Shown here piece after piece: positions 24,667 to 32,758 of a DNA stretch of 34,831 nt. Numbering within the stretch: position 1 is the stretch's first letter; each line of letters begins with the position of its first letter. The notes below the pieces were generated by a model. It was not told where the DNA came from. It searched no databases and saw only the letters and a list, made by a program, of their open reading frames with translations. The translations under genes and the position numbers were made by a program. Origin of the DNA: Desulfobacterales bacterium (lineage in GTDB: Bacteria > Desulfobacterota > Desulfobacteria > Desulfobacterales > JAIPEE01); contig JAIPEE010000038.1 of assembly GCA_021737275.1 (NCBI GenBank), forward strand, positions 1 to 34,831, in the 5' to 3' direction.

Positions 24667-25422
24667 TTATCGTACCCGTTCTTCAATATCGTTATACCAT
24701 TTTATCTTATTTCCAACAATCGATCTAATTTTCCAAGATAATTTTTTTTGTTTAGTTTCAACAGAAGTAATTAACTGATCTATTCGCTTAATAATTATTT
24801 TATGATCAACATCCTTTAATACTTTAAACGAATTTAATTTGTTTTTAACTTTAATCAAATTGTTAGTTGCCGTATAATAAAAACCCCAATCACTTGATAA
24901 TATTTCAGCAATATATTTATCATCTATTTTATCTTTACTGTTTTTACCTATTTCATGTTCTAAAAAAAGAATTGCTAAATCTTTTAAGTCCTTTTCATTT
25001 ATTTCTATAATTTGAAGCTTTGTTAACAAAATATTTGATAAAGGAATTGTAGGATAATCCAATTTTAAACGACCCCGAAAATCAATAGTATGACACATTT
25101 CTAATTTATCAAAAAACACATCCACAATAATTCCAGAATTTTTATGGCTATATATATGTCTGTTTTTCCCATAGTATGCCATATGTCGTACTTCTGGTTC
25201 ATATCCAAGCTTTTGAAAAAATAATGGAAGTCTAGAATTATATTTACCGTATGACATAAAATCAATATCTGTTACAACTCTACTTAAATTTTGATAAAGT
25301 TCTGCATATTTTGGACAATGTAAAATAACAGATATAGCACCAACTAAACGTAAAGGTATGTTTTGATCATCTGCCGCTTTCATAATGATCTCATATTCCG
25401 TAAGAAATGTTTCTGTTTTCAT
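24667..25422 (-). CDS. Nucleotidyltransferase-fold protein of unknown function
   Basis: A 251-residue protein with the minimal nucleotidyltransferase pattern: RLVGAISVILH (25-35), then RVVTDIDFM with the DxD pair Asp52/Asp54, and a third carboxylate at Asp101 in IIVDVFFD. The order G-A ... TDIDF ... VDVFF resembles nucleotidyltransferases of the AbiEii/streptomycin-adenylyltransferase-like superfamily. The lysine-rich C-terminal half (140-251) is helical in character and not recognised. It lies between a metallophosphoesterase (27 bases upstream) and an SDR (42 bases downstream), so it is embedded in a metabolic operon rather than next to an obvious antitoxin. It may nucleotidylate a protein or small molecule; a toxin or a structural relic is also possible. 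Confidence 0.6.
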   Translation of the reverse strand: MKTETFLTEYEIIMKAADDQNIPLRLVGAISVILHCPKYAELYQNLSRVVTDIDFMSYGKYNSRLPLFFQKLGYEPEVRHMAYYGKNRHIYSHKNSGIIVDVFFDKLEMCHTIDFRGRLKLDYPTIPLSNILLTKLQIIEINEKDLKDLAILFLEHEIGKNSKDKIDDKYIAEILSSDWGFYYTATNNLIKVKNKLNSFKVLKDVDHKIIIKRIDQLITSVETKQKKLSWKIRSIVGNKIKWYNDIEERVR

Positions 25423-25449
25423 TGTCGGTATTCTCCTATCTTAACGAAT

Positions 25450-26388
25450 TTATCCAACGGTTAGCATATAAGACTTAACTTTATTTTTACTTAGATCAAA
25501 CAGAACCCCGCTTAAACTACCATCTCCGTATGTACTCCCTGGATTTATGCATAAAGTTTTCCCCAACTTTTGAACACCTTTTGATTCATGAATATGTCCA
25601 TGTAGGCCTAATAAAGGTTGGTATTTTAGAATAATTTTTTTAACAGCTTTACTTCCTACAGGTGCCATAACTGTACCCCCTCTTTTAGGAGACATATTGT
25701 CGTCCATTTCTGGAGCAACATCTAAGCCCGAACCATGAGGCGGTGCATGTAAATTAAATATGGAATTATTAATATTTTTTAAGCCCCCAACAAGTGCTTC
25801 AATTTTATTATATAAGTCCTCTTCAGAACATTCTCTTGGAGTGTTCCAAGGCGTTGGATTACTCCAACCAAGGCTGATCATCTCATGGTGGTCATCTATC
25901 CAAATAGCTTTTTCTTCTCCATCTACAATAAAGCTATTTTGTTTTAATACTTCATCTATTTCAAAATGATCATCATTTCCAGGTGTTAAAATGCATTTAA
26001 CATCAACCCCGTTAAGCTTATCTTCTGCATACTCCAACCATTCAACAAGGGTGTTAGCCATCGTTTTTAAAAAAAAACTATGGACTTTATTTTCATCACT
26101 CTCCAACTCTAAAACCTCATCTTCTGTTAGACGAACAGGGTAATAGCCTGCATTTTTTACTTTTCTTTCAAACTCTGACAATTCTGAGCCAGAAAGGTCC
26201 AATTGATTTCCAAGATAGTTAGTGCTAAATTCACTGTTATTTTTTTGAACTAATGGTACAATCATTTTTCCAGTACAATCACCGCCCATTATTAAAACAT
26301 TAGCCTTATAAAACTTTGCAGACGCTATAAACTTTTTAAAGCAAATTTCAGACCCATGAATATCTGTTGTGAATAAGACTTTTGTCAT
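25450..26388 (-). CDS. Calcineurin-like metallophosphoesterase
   Basis: A 312-residue metallophosphoesterase with all family motifs: Asp9-x-His11 (TTDIHG), Gly36-Asp37 (GGDCTGK), Gly137-Asn138-Asp139 (TPGNDDH), a histidine in NLHAPPHGS and the final GLHGHIHES. An insertion of about 90 residues (45-130) between the second and third motifs is larger than in minimal members and may be a lid or specificity domain. No signal peptide. It hydrolyses a phosphomono- or diester, substrate unknown. It sits 84 bases after the permease and 27 before the nucleotidyltransferase-fold gene; this pairing may reflect opposing reactions. GAGG ahead of the ATG supports the start. Confidence 0.85.
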   Translation of the reverse strand: MTKVLFTTDIHGSEICFKKFIASAKFYKANVLIMGGDCTGKMIVPLVQKNNSEFSTNYLGNQLDLSGSELSEFERKVKNAGYYPVRLTEDEVLELESDENKVHSFFLKTMANTLVEWLEYAEDKLNGVDVKCILTPGNDDHFEIDEVLKQNSFIVDGEEKAIWIDDHHEMISLGWSNPTPWNTPRECSEEDLYNKIEALVGGLKNINNSIFNLHAPPHGSGLDVAPEMDDNMSPKRGGTVMAPVGSKAVKKIILKYQPLLGLHGHIHESKGVQKLGKTLCINPGSTYGDGSLSGVLFDLSKNKVKSYMLTVG

Positions 26389-26472
26389 AAAATCCTCACT
26401 TTTTTTAGAAAAATTGGGATTTTACCATATAACAAATCAATAAAATCCCAATTCACTAAAATCTAAATAAAA

Positions 26473-28116
26473 TTATTCTACTGGAATATCTTTATAGGCA
26501 ATAGAAACATCAATTCCTTGCTTACGCCTATAGCTTTTATAGCCGAAATATATTACTATCGCAATTGCGTATAACACTCCCATAAATATTAATGATAAAG
26601 GATTATTGATTCCATATGTTGAATTAGTTAATAACGTAATTACCATCCATATCGCAAAAATAAAAAAGATAAACCCTGCAATTGTTATAAAGGGTATATT
26701 ACCTATTTTCCATTTAGCGGCAGGAGTGTCCTTGTATAAATTTGGCTTTATATAAGGCATAAGGGCTCCGGCTAGACATGAAGTCCCAAAACATATAATA
26801 TTAAGAATGGCTGTAGCTAAAGTAAGTTTCCAAAACCCGGTAAACGAATATAACGCACCAAAAATAATACAAATTATACTAAAAAAGATAATAGCTACAA
26901 CCGGAGTTCGAGTCTTGGGATGTACTTCACCGATTTTTTCCGGCAAAACACGATCGAAAGACATGGCAAGCAACACTCTTGAAGCAGCTAATGTAATATT
27001 TGGATGCCACATCCAAAACCAGGCATTAAACGCTATAAAAACAAGTATTAGAAATAGTGGATTACCAGCCAGGATTCCAATAAAAGTTGCAAATAATGGC
27101 TCAACTGGCAATGGATATACATCACTTGCTTCAGTATAGAGATATCCTACTGATGAAAGAAATTCGGAACCGAACCGATTAACAAGAAGTGCCGCCAAAC
27201 CTGCGGCGACTATAAATGAAAATACCTCTGCAAGAGGCATCTGAATAATTTGAGAACGAAGACTAGTACCACTTTTTATCTCACCAGCCTGAGCAACTCC
27301 CCATGCTGGATAAATTAATGAAAATGCCGCAAGAGGAATAATGGCAATTGTTGCTCCAAATCCTGTCATTTGTGCAGGGCTATATCCAGCATTTTTGGCT
27401 GCAGCTATAACTGAATTATAGGCATCTGGTTGATTGAATGTATTTAACATAAATTCATTTAGTTTTAATATAAAATCATTATGTGAATTTGTTAATAATA
27501 CTATAAACATTGCCACCAAACAAATTAATCCTATTGCGAAAGACCAGCGTTGCAATAAGGCATAGGGCCTCATTCCCCAAATGTTTATTATTGCAGCCCA
27601 TCCTATAACGATTAACGTTACCAGGAAAAAACCTGCGGGTGTAGTTAGCCAAACTCCAAAATCTACCATCCATTTAATTTTATATACACTTCCAATTAAA
27701 ACAAAAAAAGGTGAAGTGCAAAGTGCGGTACCAAGCCAACCTGCAATGGCAAGCCACATTGCCCCAGCTGACACAATGGCCGTAAACGCCAGTACTGACC
27801 CTAATCCACCTGAAAAAATACGGCTTTGGAAAATGTAATCTCCACCAGAGCGCGGCATTGCCGCAGTCATCATCGCATAAACCAAAGCTTCAAATGTACA
27901 AATAATTCCTGTTATAATGATTGCTAATGTTAAATTACCTTTTGGAAATAGATAGGTTGCCGTATAATATGTAAACGAAATCATCACAACCACATTCATT
28001 GCCAAAACATTATAGATCCAACCATCAAGTGGTGACCATGAACGATACACTCCTGAAGCTTTTCTAAGAAAAACGCCAGTTGAAGATTTAGTCTCTTTAA
28101 CTTCGCTTTCACTCAT
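26473..28116 (-). CDS. APC-superfamily amino acid/amine permease
   Basis: A 547-residue inner-membrane transporter with 12 or more hydrophobic segments. The N-terminal tail is followed by SPLDGWIYNVLAMNVV and then MPRSGGDYIFQSRIF, the conserved loop after the second span in amino acid-polyamine-organocation transporters, and later by AASRVLLAMSFDRVLPEKIGEVHPKTRTPVVA, a hallmark APC cytoplasmic loop. The length is slightly above average owing to a hydrophilic external stretch (about 210-250). Likely substrate: an amino acid or amine, by symport or exchange. It follows the small orphan gene by 80 bases and has AAAGGAGG before its ATG. With the Liv importer downstream, the cluster holds two independent entry routes or an importer plus a product exporter. 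Confidence 0.9.
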   Translation of the reverse strand: MSESEVKETKSSTGVFLRKASGVYRSWSPLDGWIYNVLAMNVVVMISFTYYTATYLFPKGNLTLAIIITGIICTFEALVYAMMTAAMPRSGGDYIFQSRIFSGGLGSVLAFTAIVSAGAMWLAIAGWLGTALCTSPFFVLIGSVYKIKWMVDFGVWLTTPAGFFLVTLIVIGWAAIINIWGMRPYALLQRWSFAIGLICLVAMFIVLLTNSHNDFILKLNEFMLNTFNQPDAYNSVIAAAKNAGYSPAQMTGFGATIAIIPLAAFSLIYPAWGVAQAGEIKSGTSLRSQIIQMPLAEVFSFIVAAGLAALLVNRFGSEFLSSVGYLYTEASDVYPLPVEPLFATFIGILAGNPLFLILVFIAFNAWFWMWHPNITLAASRVLLAMSFDRVLPEKIGEVHPKTRTPVVAIIFFSIICIIFGALYSFTGFWKLTLATAILNIICFGTSCLAGALMPYIKPNLYKDTPAAKWKIGNIPFITIAGFIFFIFAIWMVITLLTNSTYGINNPLSLIFMGVLYAIAIVIYFGYKSYRRKQGIDVSIAYKDIPVE

Positions 28117-28196
28117 TTTAAAACCTCCTTTTTATTGTGTTGTGTTAATTAATACAATTGATATTAAATCTTTCTAACTCATAAACGAAGCCTGTC

Positions 28197-28514
28197 CTAT
28201 TCTTTTGGCCAACTATTATAAATAGTAAAAGAAAAGTCTTCAGGATCAATTATACTAATAAGCTCTTGAGTAATATATTCTAATTCAATTGGTGCCAATT
28301 TAACTACAATAAAAAGATGCCTTCCTGTCACGTCACAATAATCTTCGTGGTTCACTATATTTTTTTTAAAGCGTGTAAAAAGATTTATTATTTCCTTTGT
28401 GTTAGCAATTTCACCAGGCCTTAATATTTTTTCGAATATAATATAGGTATAGCTATCCTCTAAATTATTTTTTATTTGAGAAAGATTTATTGGTTTATCT
28501 GCTTTTTTTTCCAT
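28197..28514 (-). CDS. Small orphan protein, first gene after the sigma-54 promoter
   Basis: A 105-residue soluble protein (from the ATG at 28514; the frame also opens at a TTG at 28547). I do not recognise a family. It has a lysine-rich start, then a predicted helix-strand mix (SYTYIIFEKILRPGEIA, RHLFIVVKLAPIELEYI), and no signal peptide, membrane span or cysteine cluster. Neither start has a convincing ribosome site. It lies about 100 bases downstream of the -24/-12 promoter and 80 bases before the APC permease, so it is expressed with the permease. A regulatory or accessory role for the transporter is possible but unsupported. Confidence 0.6.
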   Translation of the reverse strand: MEKKADKPINLSQIKNNLEDSYTYIIFEKILRPGEIANTKEIINLFTRFKKNIVNHEDYCDVTGRHLFIVVKLAPIELEYITQELISIIDPEDFSFTIYNSWPKE

Positions 28515-28624
28515 ATTAATATTTCTGAAATCATAATAGGGAAACAACAGCTTTCATGTTATTAATGTAAAATGAATAGGTCTAATTGACCCTTTAGAAA
28601 AGAGTTTGGCGCACTTAAATATGT

Positions 28625-28640
28625 AGCAAAACATGTGCCA
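28625..28640 (-). promoter_or_regulatory. Sigma-54 (-24/-12) promoter
   Basis: On the minus strand TGGCAC (28640-28635) is followed by five bases and TTGCT (28629-28625), a full match to the sigma-54 consensus with correct spacing. Transcription should start near 28613, about 100 bases before the small orphan gene, and run through the permease, phosphoesterase and following genes. The gene immediately upstream encodes a sigma-54 activator. Confidence 0.85.
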
Positions 28641-28798
28641 AAAATTAAAATACTATTAAGGTTACTTCTAAAAATAGTATTTAAGGATGAAATCCAAATT
28701 TTAAAAAAATTTAACCGTAAGAATATATTGAATATATTAAGGATTAAAATTTTCTATAATGCAGAATTAAACCGAAAGGCAATTTTTGGAAGTAGCCT

Positions 28799-28805
28799 TG
28801 ATGCA
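28799..28805 (+). promoter_or_regulatory. TGATGCA half-site (candidate activator site)
   Basis: A copy of the 7-base half-site found in the palindrome at 28969-28986, about 160 bases upstream of the -24 element, within normal enhancer distance. Confidence 0.35.
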
Positions 28806-28902
28806 GGATATTAATCCAAAAAAACAAAGGCGGTGCTTTTATAAAGAGCAATATTACATCAAAAGACAATATAACTATTTGAATAAATTATGATTATTTA
28901 TA

Positions 28903-28909
28903 TGATGCA
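28903..28909 (+). promoter_or_regulatory. TGATGCA half-site (candidate activator site)
   Basis: Another copy of the half-site, about 260 bases upstream of the -24 element, between the first half-site and the full palindrome. Confidence 0.35.
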
Positions 28910-28968
28910 AAAATAAAAAATTAATATACTGTATAAAGATCCAATTTAATTGATATAAATAGTATATT

Positions 28969-28986
28969 TGATGCATATATGCATCA
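28969..28986. promoter_or_regulatory. 18-bp perfect palindrome, candidate enhancer site for the sigma-54 activator
   Basis: TGATGCATATATGCATCA is a perfect palindrome ending six bases before the stop-codon end of the activator gene and about 330 bases upstream of the -24 element. Palindromes of 16-18 bases are typical of Fis-type HTH activators. It could also end the activator transcript, but it is AT-rich and has no U-run. Confidence 0.55.
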
Positions 28987-28992
28987 TTTGAA

Positions 28993-30729
28993 CTAAATTA
29001 ATTTATATTTTTTTAATTTTCTAACAACTGTTGATTGATTTATGTTCAATTGATCTGCGATCTCTCTCGTTGTTCTCAAATGTTGGAGAGCCATTTTAAG
29101 GATACTTTTTTCGAGAATAGAGATTTCTTTTTTTAGATTATTTGGCAATTTGTTTAGTTTCCTATTATTTTGATGATAATCTTTTAGATTTGTAAGATTC
29201 TTTAAGATAATATCATCTATGTAAGAATCTTCACAAACCACAACAGCCATCTTTATCAAATTTTTTAATTCTCGAACGTTGCCATAAAACGGATAAGACT
29301 GTAACTTTCCTATAATCTTTACGGAAATTCTTTTGTTTTGGCTGTACTGTTTATTAAATTTTTTCAAATAATACTGGATTAGTTCGAAAATATCTTCGTA
29401 ACGTTCTCTAAGCGGTGGAATTTTAATAGTAAATGCGTTAAGTCTGTAAAATAAATCATTCCTAAATTTACCTTGTTTTACACGTTGCTCTAAATCTCGA
29501 TTAGTAGCCGCAATTATCGTACAATCCACTTTTTTTGACTTTATACTACCTAAACGCATCACTTCCTGATCATCTAAATATTTAAGAAGCTTAGCTTGGA
29601 CTGTTTGAGGAAGATCTCCAATTTCATCTAAAAACAATGTGCCTTCATCTGCCAACTCAAAAAGACCAATTTTCCCCATTTCACTTGCCCCGGTGAAAGC
29701 ACCCTTTTCATATCCAAATAATTCGGCCTCCAATAAATTTTCCGGCAAAGCAGCGCAATTAACTTGTATAAATGATTTTTTCTTTCGTTTACCGCTATCG
29801 TGGATATATTTAGCCAATAAGCCCTTACCGGTACCCGACTCACCCAATAATAAAATATTTGAAACTGACATTTTTGACAGTCTAAGAGATAGTTCTAACA
29901 CATGTCGTATTTTCTCACTTTCGGCAATCAGTTTTTGTTGTTTAAGTTCTCGCATGCTTAGTTCCGCGAGTTCAGTTTTATATTTTTCAGTTACCATTTG
30001 ATTCTTTTTGAGTTTTTTCTGAATAGCATCAAGCTGAGTAAAATCACGCTCATTCACTAAAACAAGAGAAATGTTCCCATTCTCATCAAATGCAGGAGTA
30101 GCTGTTACTAACAGATGTTTATTTGTTTTTTTAACATATTGCATAAGACTAACTTGCATCTTAGTATCTAATACTTCCAATGTTGCAGATCTATCAAAAA
30201 ATTCAGACTTAATTAAATCATGAATATATCTTCCTGCAATCTCTTCATTTTTAACGCCATAAAACCGTTCCGAAGCTTTATTAATTTTAAGAACTTTTGC
30301 TTGATTATCACAAATCCAAAATCCATCAACCGAAGATAAAAAGATGGTTTCAAGCTGTTTGTTAAGCTGCTTATAGCATTCCAGTTGTCGGGCAGCTGTC
30401 TCAAAATTCTGTAATTCCTGAAAATTTGTAACCGTTCCAATTATCATTTTGTTTTCTTTAATCAGTGTTGTATTCAGCACGAGATTCAGATGCTTATCTT
30501 GGATAAAGAAATTTAGTTTATCTTTACACGTTGATATGCAATCATTTATGTACAGGCCAGCCGCCGGGAAAACTTGTGAGATATTATGGCCAATCAGCTC
30601 TTCTTCCTTTACTGTTAATATTTTTGAAGCCCTTTCATTTATAAGCGTAACAATTCCGTTTTTATCTGTAACAATAACTCCATTGCTGGTTGAATCAAAA
30701 ATATGCCTATAGGTTATTTTATCATTCAT
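28993..30729 (-). CDS. PAS-domain sigma-54-dependent transcriptional activator
   Basis: A 578-residue enhancer-binding protein. Order: PAS domain (about 6-60), second PAS domain (about 126-185), a charged linker likely to coil (about 230-275), AAA+ domain with Walker A GESGTGKG (296-303), the sigma-54-contacting GAFTGA (343-348), Walker B GTLFLDEIGDL (363-373), and a C-terminal HTH with TTREIADQLNINQSTVVRKL. There is no receiver domain, so it senses a small ligand or redox state through the PAS domains rather than a histidine kinase. The intact GAFTGA predicts full activity. It is cytosolic. It lies upstream of a -24/-12 promoter on the same strand and is the likely activator of the permease-SDR genes, and perhaps of the importer and glycyl radical enzyme. 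Its own ribosome site is weak. Confidence 0.93.
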   Translation of the reverse strand: MNDKITYRHIFDSTSNGVIVTDKNGIVTLINERASKILTVKEEELIGHNISQVFPAAGLYINDCISTCKDKLNFFIQDKHLNLVLNTTLIKENKMIIGTVTNFQELQNFETAARQLECYKQLNKQLETIFLSSVDGFWICDNQAKVLKINKASERFYGVKNEEIAGRYIHDLIKSEFFDRSATLEVLDTKMQVSLMQYVKKTNKHLLVTATPAFDENGNISLVLVNERDFTQLDAIQKKLKKNQMVTEKYKTELAELSMRELKQQKLIAESEKIRHVLELSLRLSKMSVSNILLLGESGTGKGLLAKYIHDSGKRKKKSFIQVNCAALPENLLEAELFGYEKGAFTGASEMGKIGLFELADEGTLFLDEIGDLPQTVQAKLLKYLDDQEVMRLGSIKSKKVDCTIIAATNRDLEQRVKQGKFRNDLFYRLNAFTIKIPPLRERYEDIFELIQYYLKKFNKQYSQNKRISVKIIGKLQSYPFYGNVRELKNLIKMAVVVCEDSYIDDIILKNLTNLKDYHQNNRKLNKLPNNLKKEISILEKSILKMALQHLRTTREIADQLNINQSTVVRKLKKYKLI

Positions 30730-31137
30730 ATCAGTTATTTAATTTTAAAAATTTTAAGCCAAACTGATCCAACTTCAGTTTTAGCACTACTTTTCAGAAG
30801 CTATCTCAAATATTAACTTTCACCATCATAGATCAATTATAAAATTTAAAAATATTTTTGAGCTTGCCAGACATGTTTAGTTACTTCATTATACTTTTAA
30901 ATGAGGTATGTATTCTTTGTTATTCATAAATGGATATGATTATATATCTTTATATCGCATAAAATATTTGATTTTTCAAACTAAGAAATAAATGCGCAAC
31001 CTACTTGCCATAAATCGTATCAAAAGTGCATCTTTGTTTGCCTTTCAAAATTTTAGAATTTAAAAATTTATTGGGTAAAGGTCTGGGAAAAATAGCGGAC
31101 ACAAAAACCTCATGCATTTAAGACCTCTAGTTTTGCT
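30730..31137. other. Gene-free AT-rich stretch upstream of the sigma-54 activator
   Basis: No open frame of interest. It presumably holds the activator's promoter, but I could not pick one out with confidence. It ends where the IS21-type repeats begin. Confidence 0.4.
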
Positions 31138-31188
31138 AACCTAAAATTGACCCATTTGAGTCACAAATGACAACCTAAAATTGACCCA
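31138..31188 (+). repeat. Two 17-bp direct repeats at the left end of an IS21-type element
   Basis: AACCTAAAATTGACCCA occurs at 31138-31154 and again at 31172-31188, 34 bases apart, just before an istA-like start. Multiple short terminal repeats that bind the transposase are a feature of IS21-family ends. I found no matching inverted copy downstream of istB, so the right end is lost. Confidence 0.7.
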
Positions 31189-31257
31189 CCTTACAACGTG
31201 CTTCTGGTAAGAAGATTATACACAGAGTGTAACTCTATTATCGGAGGTGGAGAAAGG

Positions 31258-31478
31258 ATGTTAACAGTGGATCAATATGAATATATTCGGACAGCACATT
31301 GTGTTTACGGAAAGAAAATCAGGGAGATAGCAAGAGAAACAGGTCATTCAAAAAACACAGTTAAGAAAGTGGTTAATCAGGAATACACCGGGTACAGTCC
31401 TCGGCAGACCCAGCACTTCCCGTCACTTGGTCCATACATAAAAACAATCGACCAATGGATTACGGATGATAAAGAGAG
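31258..31478 (+). pseudogene. istA: IS21 transposase IstA, N-terminal fragment
   Basis: From the ATG at 31258 (GGAGG upstream) about 74 residues match the IstA start: MLTVDQYEYIRTAHCVYGKK followed by the HTH text IREIARETGHSKNTVKKVV and SLGPYIKTIDQWITDDKERP. A full IstA has about 400-500 residues including a DDE integrase core; everything after the HTH is deleted, and the frame then runs into istB sequence and stops at 31581. Confidence 0.85.
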
Positions 31479-32026
31479 GCCGCTTTTCCTTTGCTTAAAC
31501 TACTTGAGGCCTTTGAGTTTGAATCAGCTCCTGATCTCGATACACGTCTCATCAGAGAGCTTTCAAGCGGAGAGTATATAAAAAATAAGCAGAATATAAT
31601 ATTTTAGGCAAAAGCGGGACCGGTAAAATACACCTAACAACAACATTGGAAATCGAGGCATGTGATCTGGGCATCAAAACACGATTTGTTACAGGCTGCG
31701 GCCTTGTGAATGAGCTGATCGAAGCCAGGGACGAGAAAATGCTAAGGCGCATCATAAAAAGAGGCTTCAGTTATAGTTTACTGATTATTGATGAATTTTG
31801 CTATGTTCTGTTTTCTAAAGAGGGGCCTCAGAACTCCGTTTTCAAGTTTTGGCAGAACGCCATGGGCGGAAGCCGTTAATTATCACCACCAATAAATGAT
31901 TTGGCGAGTGGACTGAAATATTTGGAGATCCAGCTCTTACGTCAGCCTTGCTGGACCGGGTCACACACAAGGCTCATGTTATCAACTGCACCTGGGAAAG
32001 CTATAGGCTAAAAGAAACACTGAGAA
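31479..32026 (+). pseudogene. istB: IS21 helper ATPase IstB, damaged
   Basis: Read across frames this encodes most of an IstB: AFPLLKLLEAFEFESAP, then IIF and GKSGTGK (Walker A), LLIIDEFCYVLFSKEG (Walker B region), LIITTNK, FGEWTEIFGDPALTSALLDR and ESYRLKETLRK. A base is missing near 31605, an in-frame TGA falls near 31899, a further frame change lies near 31870, and the Walker A threonine is replaced by isoleucine (GKIHL). The first part of IstB is absent at the deletion junction. Non-functional. Confidence 0.85.
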
Positions 32027-32574
32027 AAGGTAACACCAGAATTAAAAATAAAGCCTCTGGATTTTAACGCTTTGAATAATGAATTCAGAACCATTAAAGC
32101 CCGTTTTAAGTTATTTGGTGTCACTCTGATATCCAGCCCATCTTTGAAAGACAAACGAAGCATTCCATAATCATCAGGTTTTGATTTTGATAAAATCCCT
32201 CGGGCCTCTTTTATAAGTGGATGCGGAGATATGAGTCTGTCGGGAACAATAATCTTTTCAGCTGATTGCTCCGTTAAAATTAATTCTTCTGCTTCTTTGC
32301 TGATATCTTTTACAATATTAGGCTTATTGTAACCATAAATAGTATGAGTTGTTGGCTCATCTCTCTTGATCTTTGGTAAGGATATACGCTTTACTTGGAT
32401 ACCATGCTGTAATTTCGCCCAATAACCCCGAGGGGGTGTTGGCACATTAAGCTTATTGCATATTTTAGTAAGCCCCCGATCTGATATACCGTATCGGGAT
32501 GCAATTTTAATTATTGGTTCTTTCCATACAAGGTTGTAAAGTTCGTCACGCTTAAGGGTAATGGGTTCATTCAT
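32008..32574 (-). pseudogene. Conserved hypothetical protein truncated at its C-terminus by the IS21 remnant
   Basis: Starts at 32574 after GAAGGTGATATTAA and encodes 188 residues. The N-terminus, LKRDELYNLVWKEPIIKIAS then YGISDRGLTKICNKLNVP and PPRGYWAKL, matches a conserved bacterial protein type of unknown function that I recall as considerably longer and that starts with a helix-turn-helix-like region. The last residues (about GVTFSQCFF) are read from the antisense of the istB end, so the natural C-terminus has been lost by insertion and deletion. It may still make a protein, but probably not a complete one. Confidence 0.65.
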
Positions 32575-32758
32575 TTAATATCACCTTCAGGAATATAATT
32601 TACGGCAAATATCAATTGATTCAATTACAGCTTAACGCGCAAATCGCAAGTGCATGTTGTTTTGCATACTGTGATTTTTATGGTTCGCCAAAACCGCAAA
32701 TCCGTTTGTAACTAGTTCTGTAAAAAATCAAGATCCCGTTGCTTTTCAAAAGTAACAC

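Larger units (their letters stand above)
28515..28992. other. Regulatory gap between the sigma-54 activator gene and the operon it probably drives
   Basis: AT-rich, no coding frame. It contains a -24/-12 promoter (28625-28640) and, further upstream of it, TGATGCA at 28799-28805 and 28903-28909 and an 18-base palindrome (28969-28986) built from the same half-site. This is the layout of an enhancer-dependent promoter. Confidence 0.6.
31138..32026 (+). mobile_element. IS21-family insertion sequence remnant
   Basis: The left-end repeats, the beginning of istA and a damaged istB are present within about 0.9 kb, against roughly 2.5 kb for a complete IS21 element. Most of istA, the istA/istB junction and the right terminal repeats are deleted. 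It abuts a truncated chromosomal gene at about 32027-32035. It cannot transpose by itself. Confidence 0.85.

Noticed and set aside
26807-27139. Plus-strand open frame of 110 codons
   Set aside because: Antisense shadow of the APC permease.
28606-28628. Plus-strand TTGGCGC ... TAGCA as a second sigma-54 promoter
   Set aside because: The GG and GC elements are about 18 bases apart instead of 12, so the spacing is wrong.
29639-30001. Plus-strand open frame of 120 codons
   Set aside because: It lies antisense to the AAA+ domain of the sigma-54 activator, whose motifs are intact.
31138-31188. CRISPR-like repeats
   Set aside because: Only two 17-base copies next to an istA start; these are IS21 terminal repeats.
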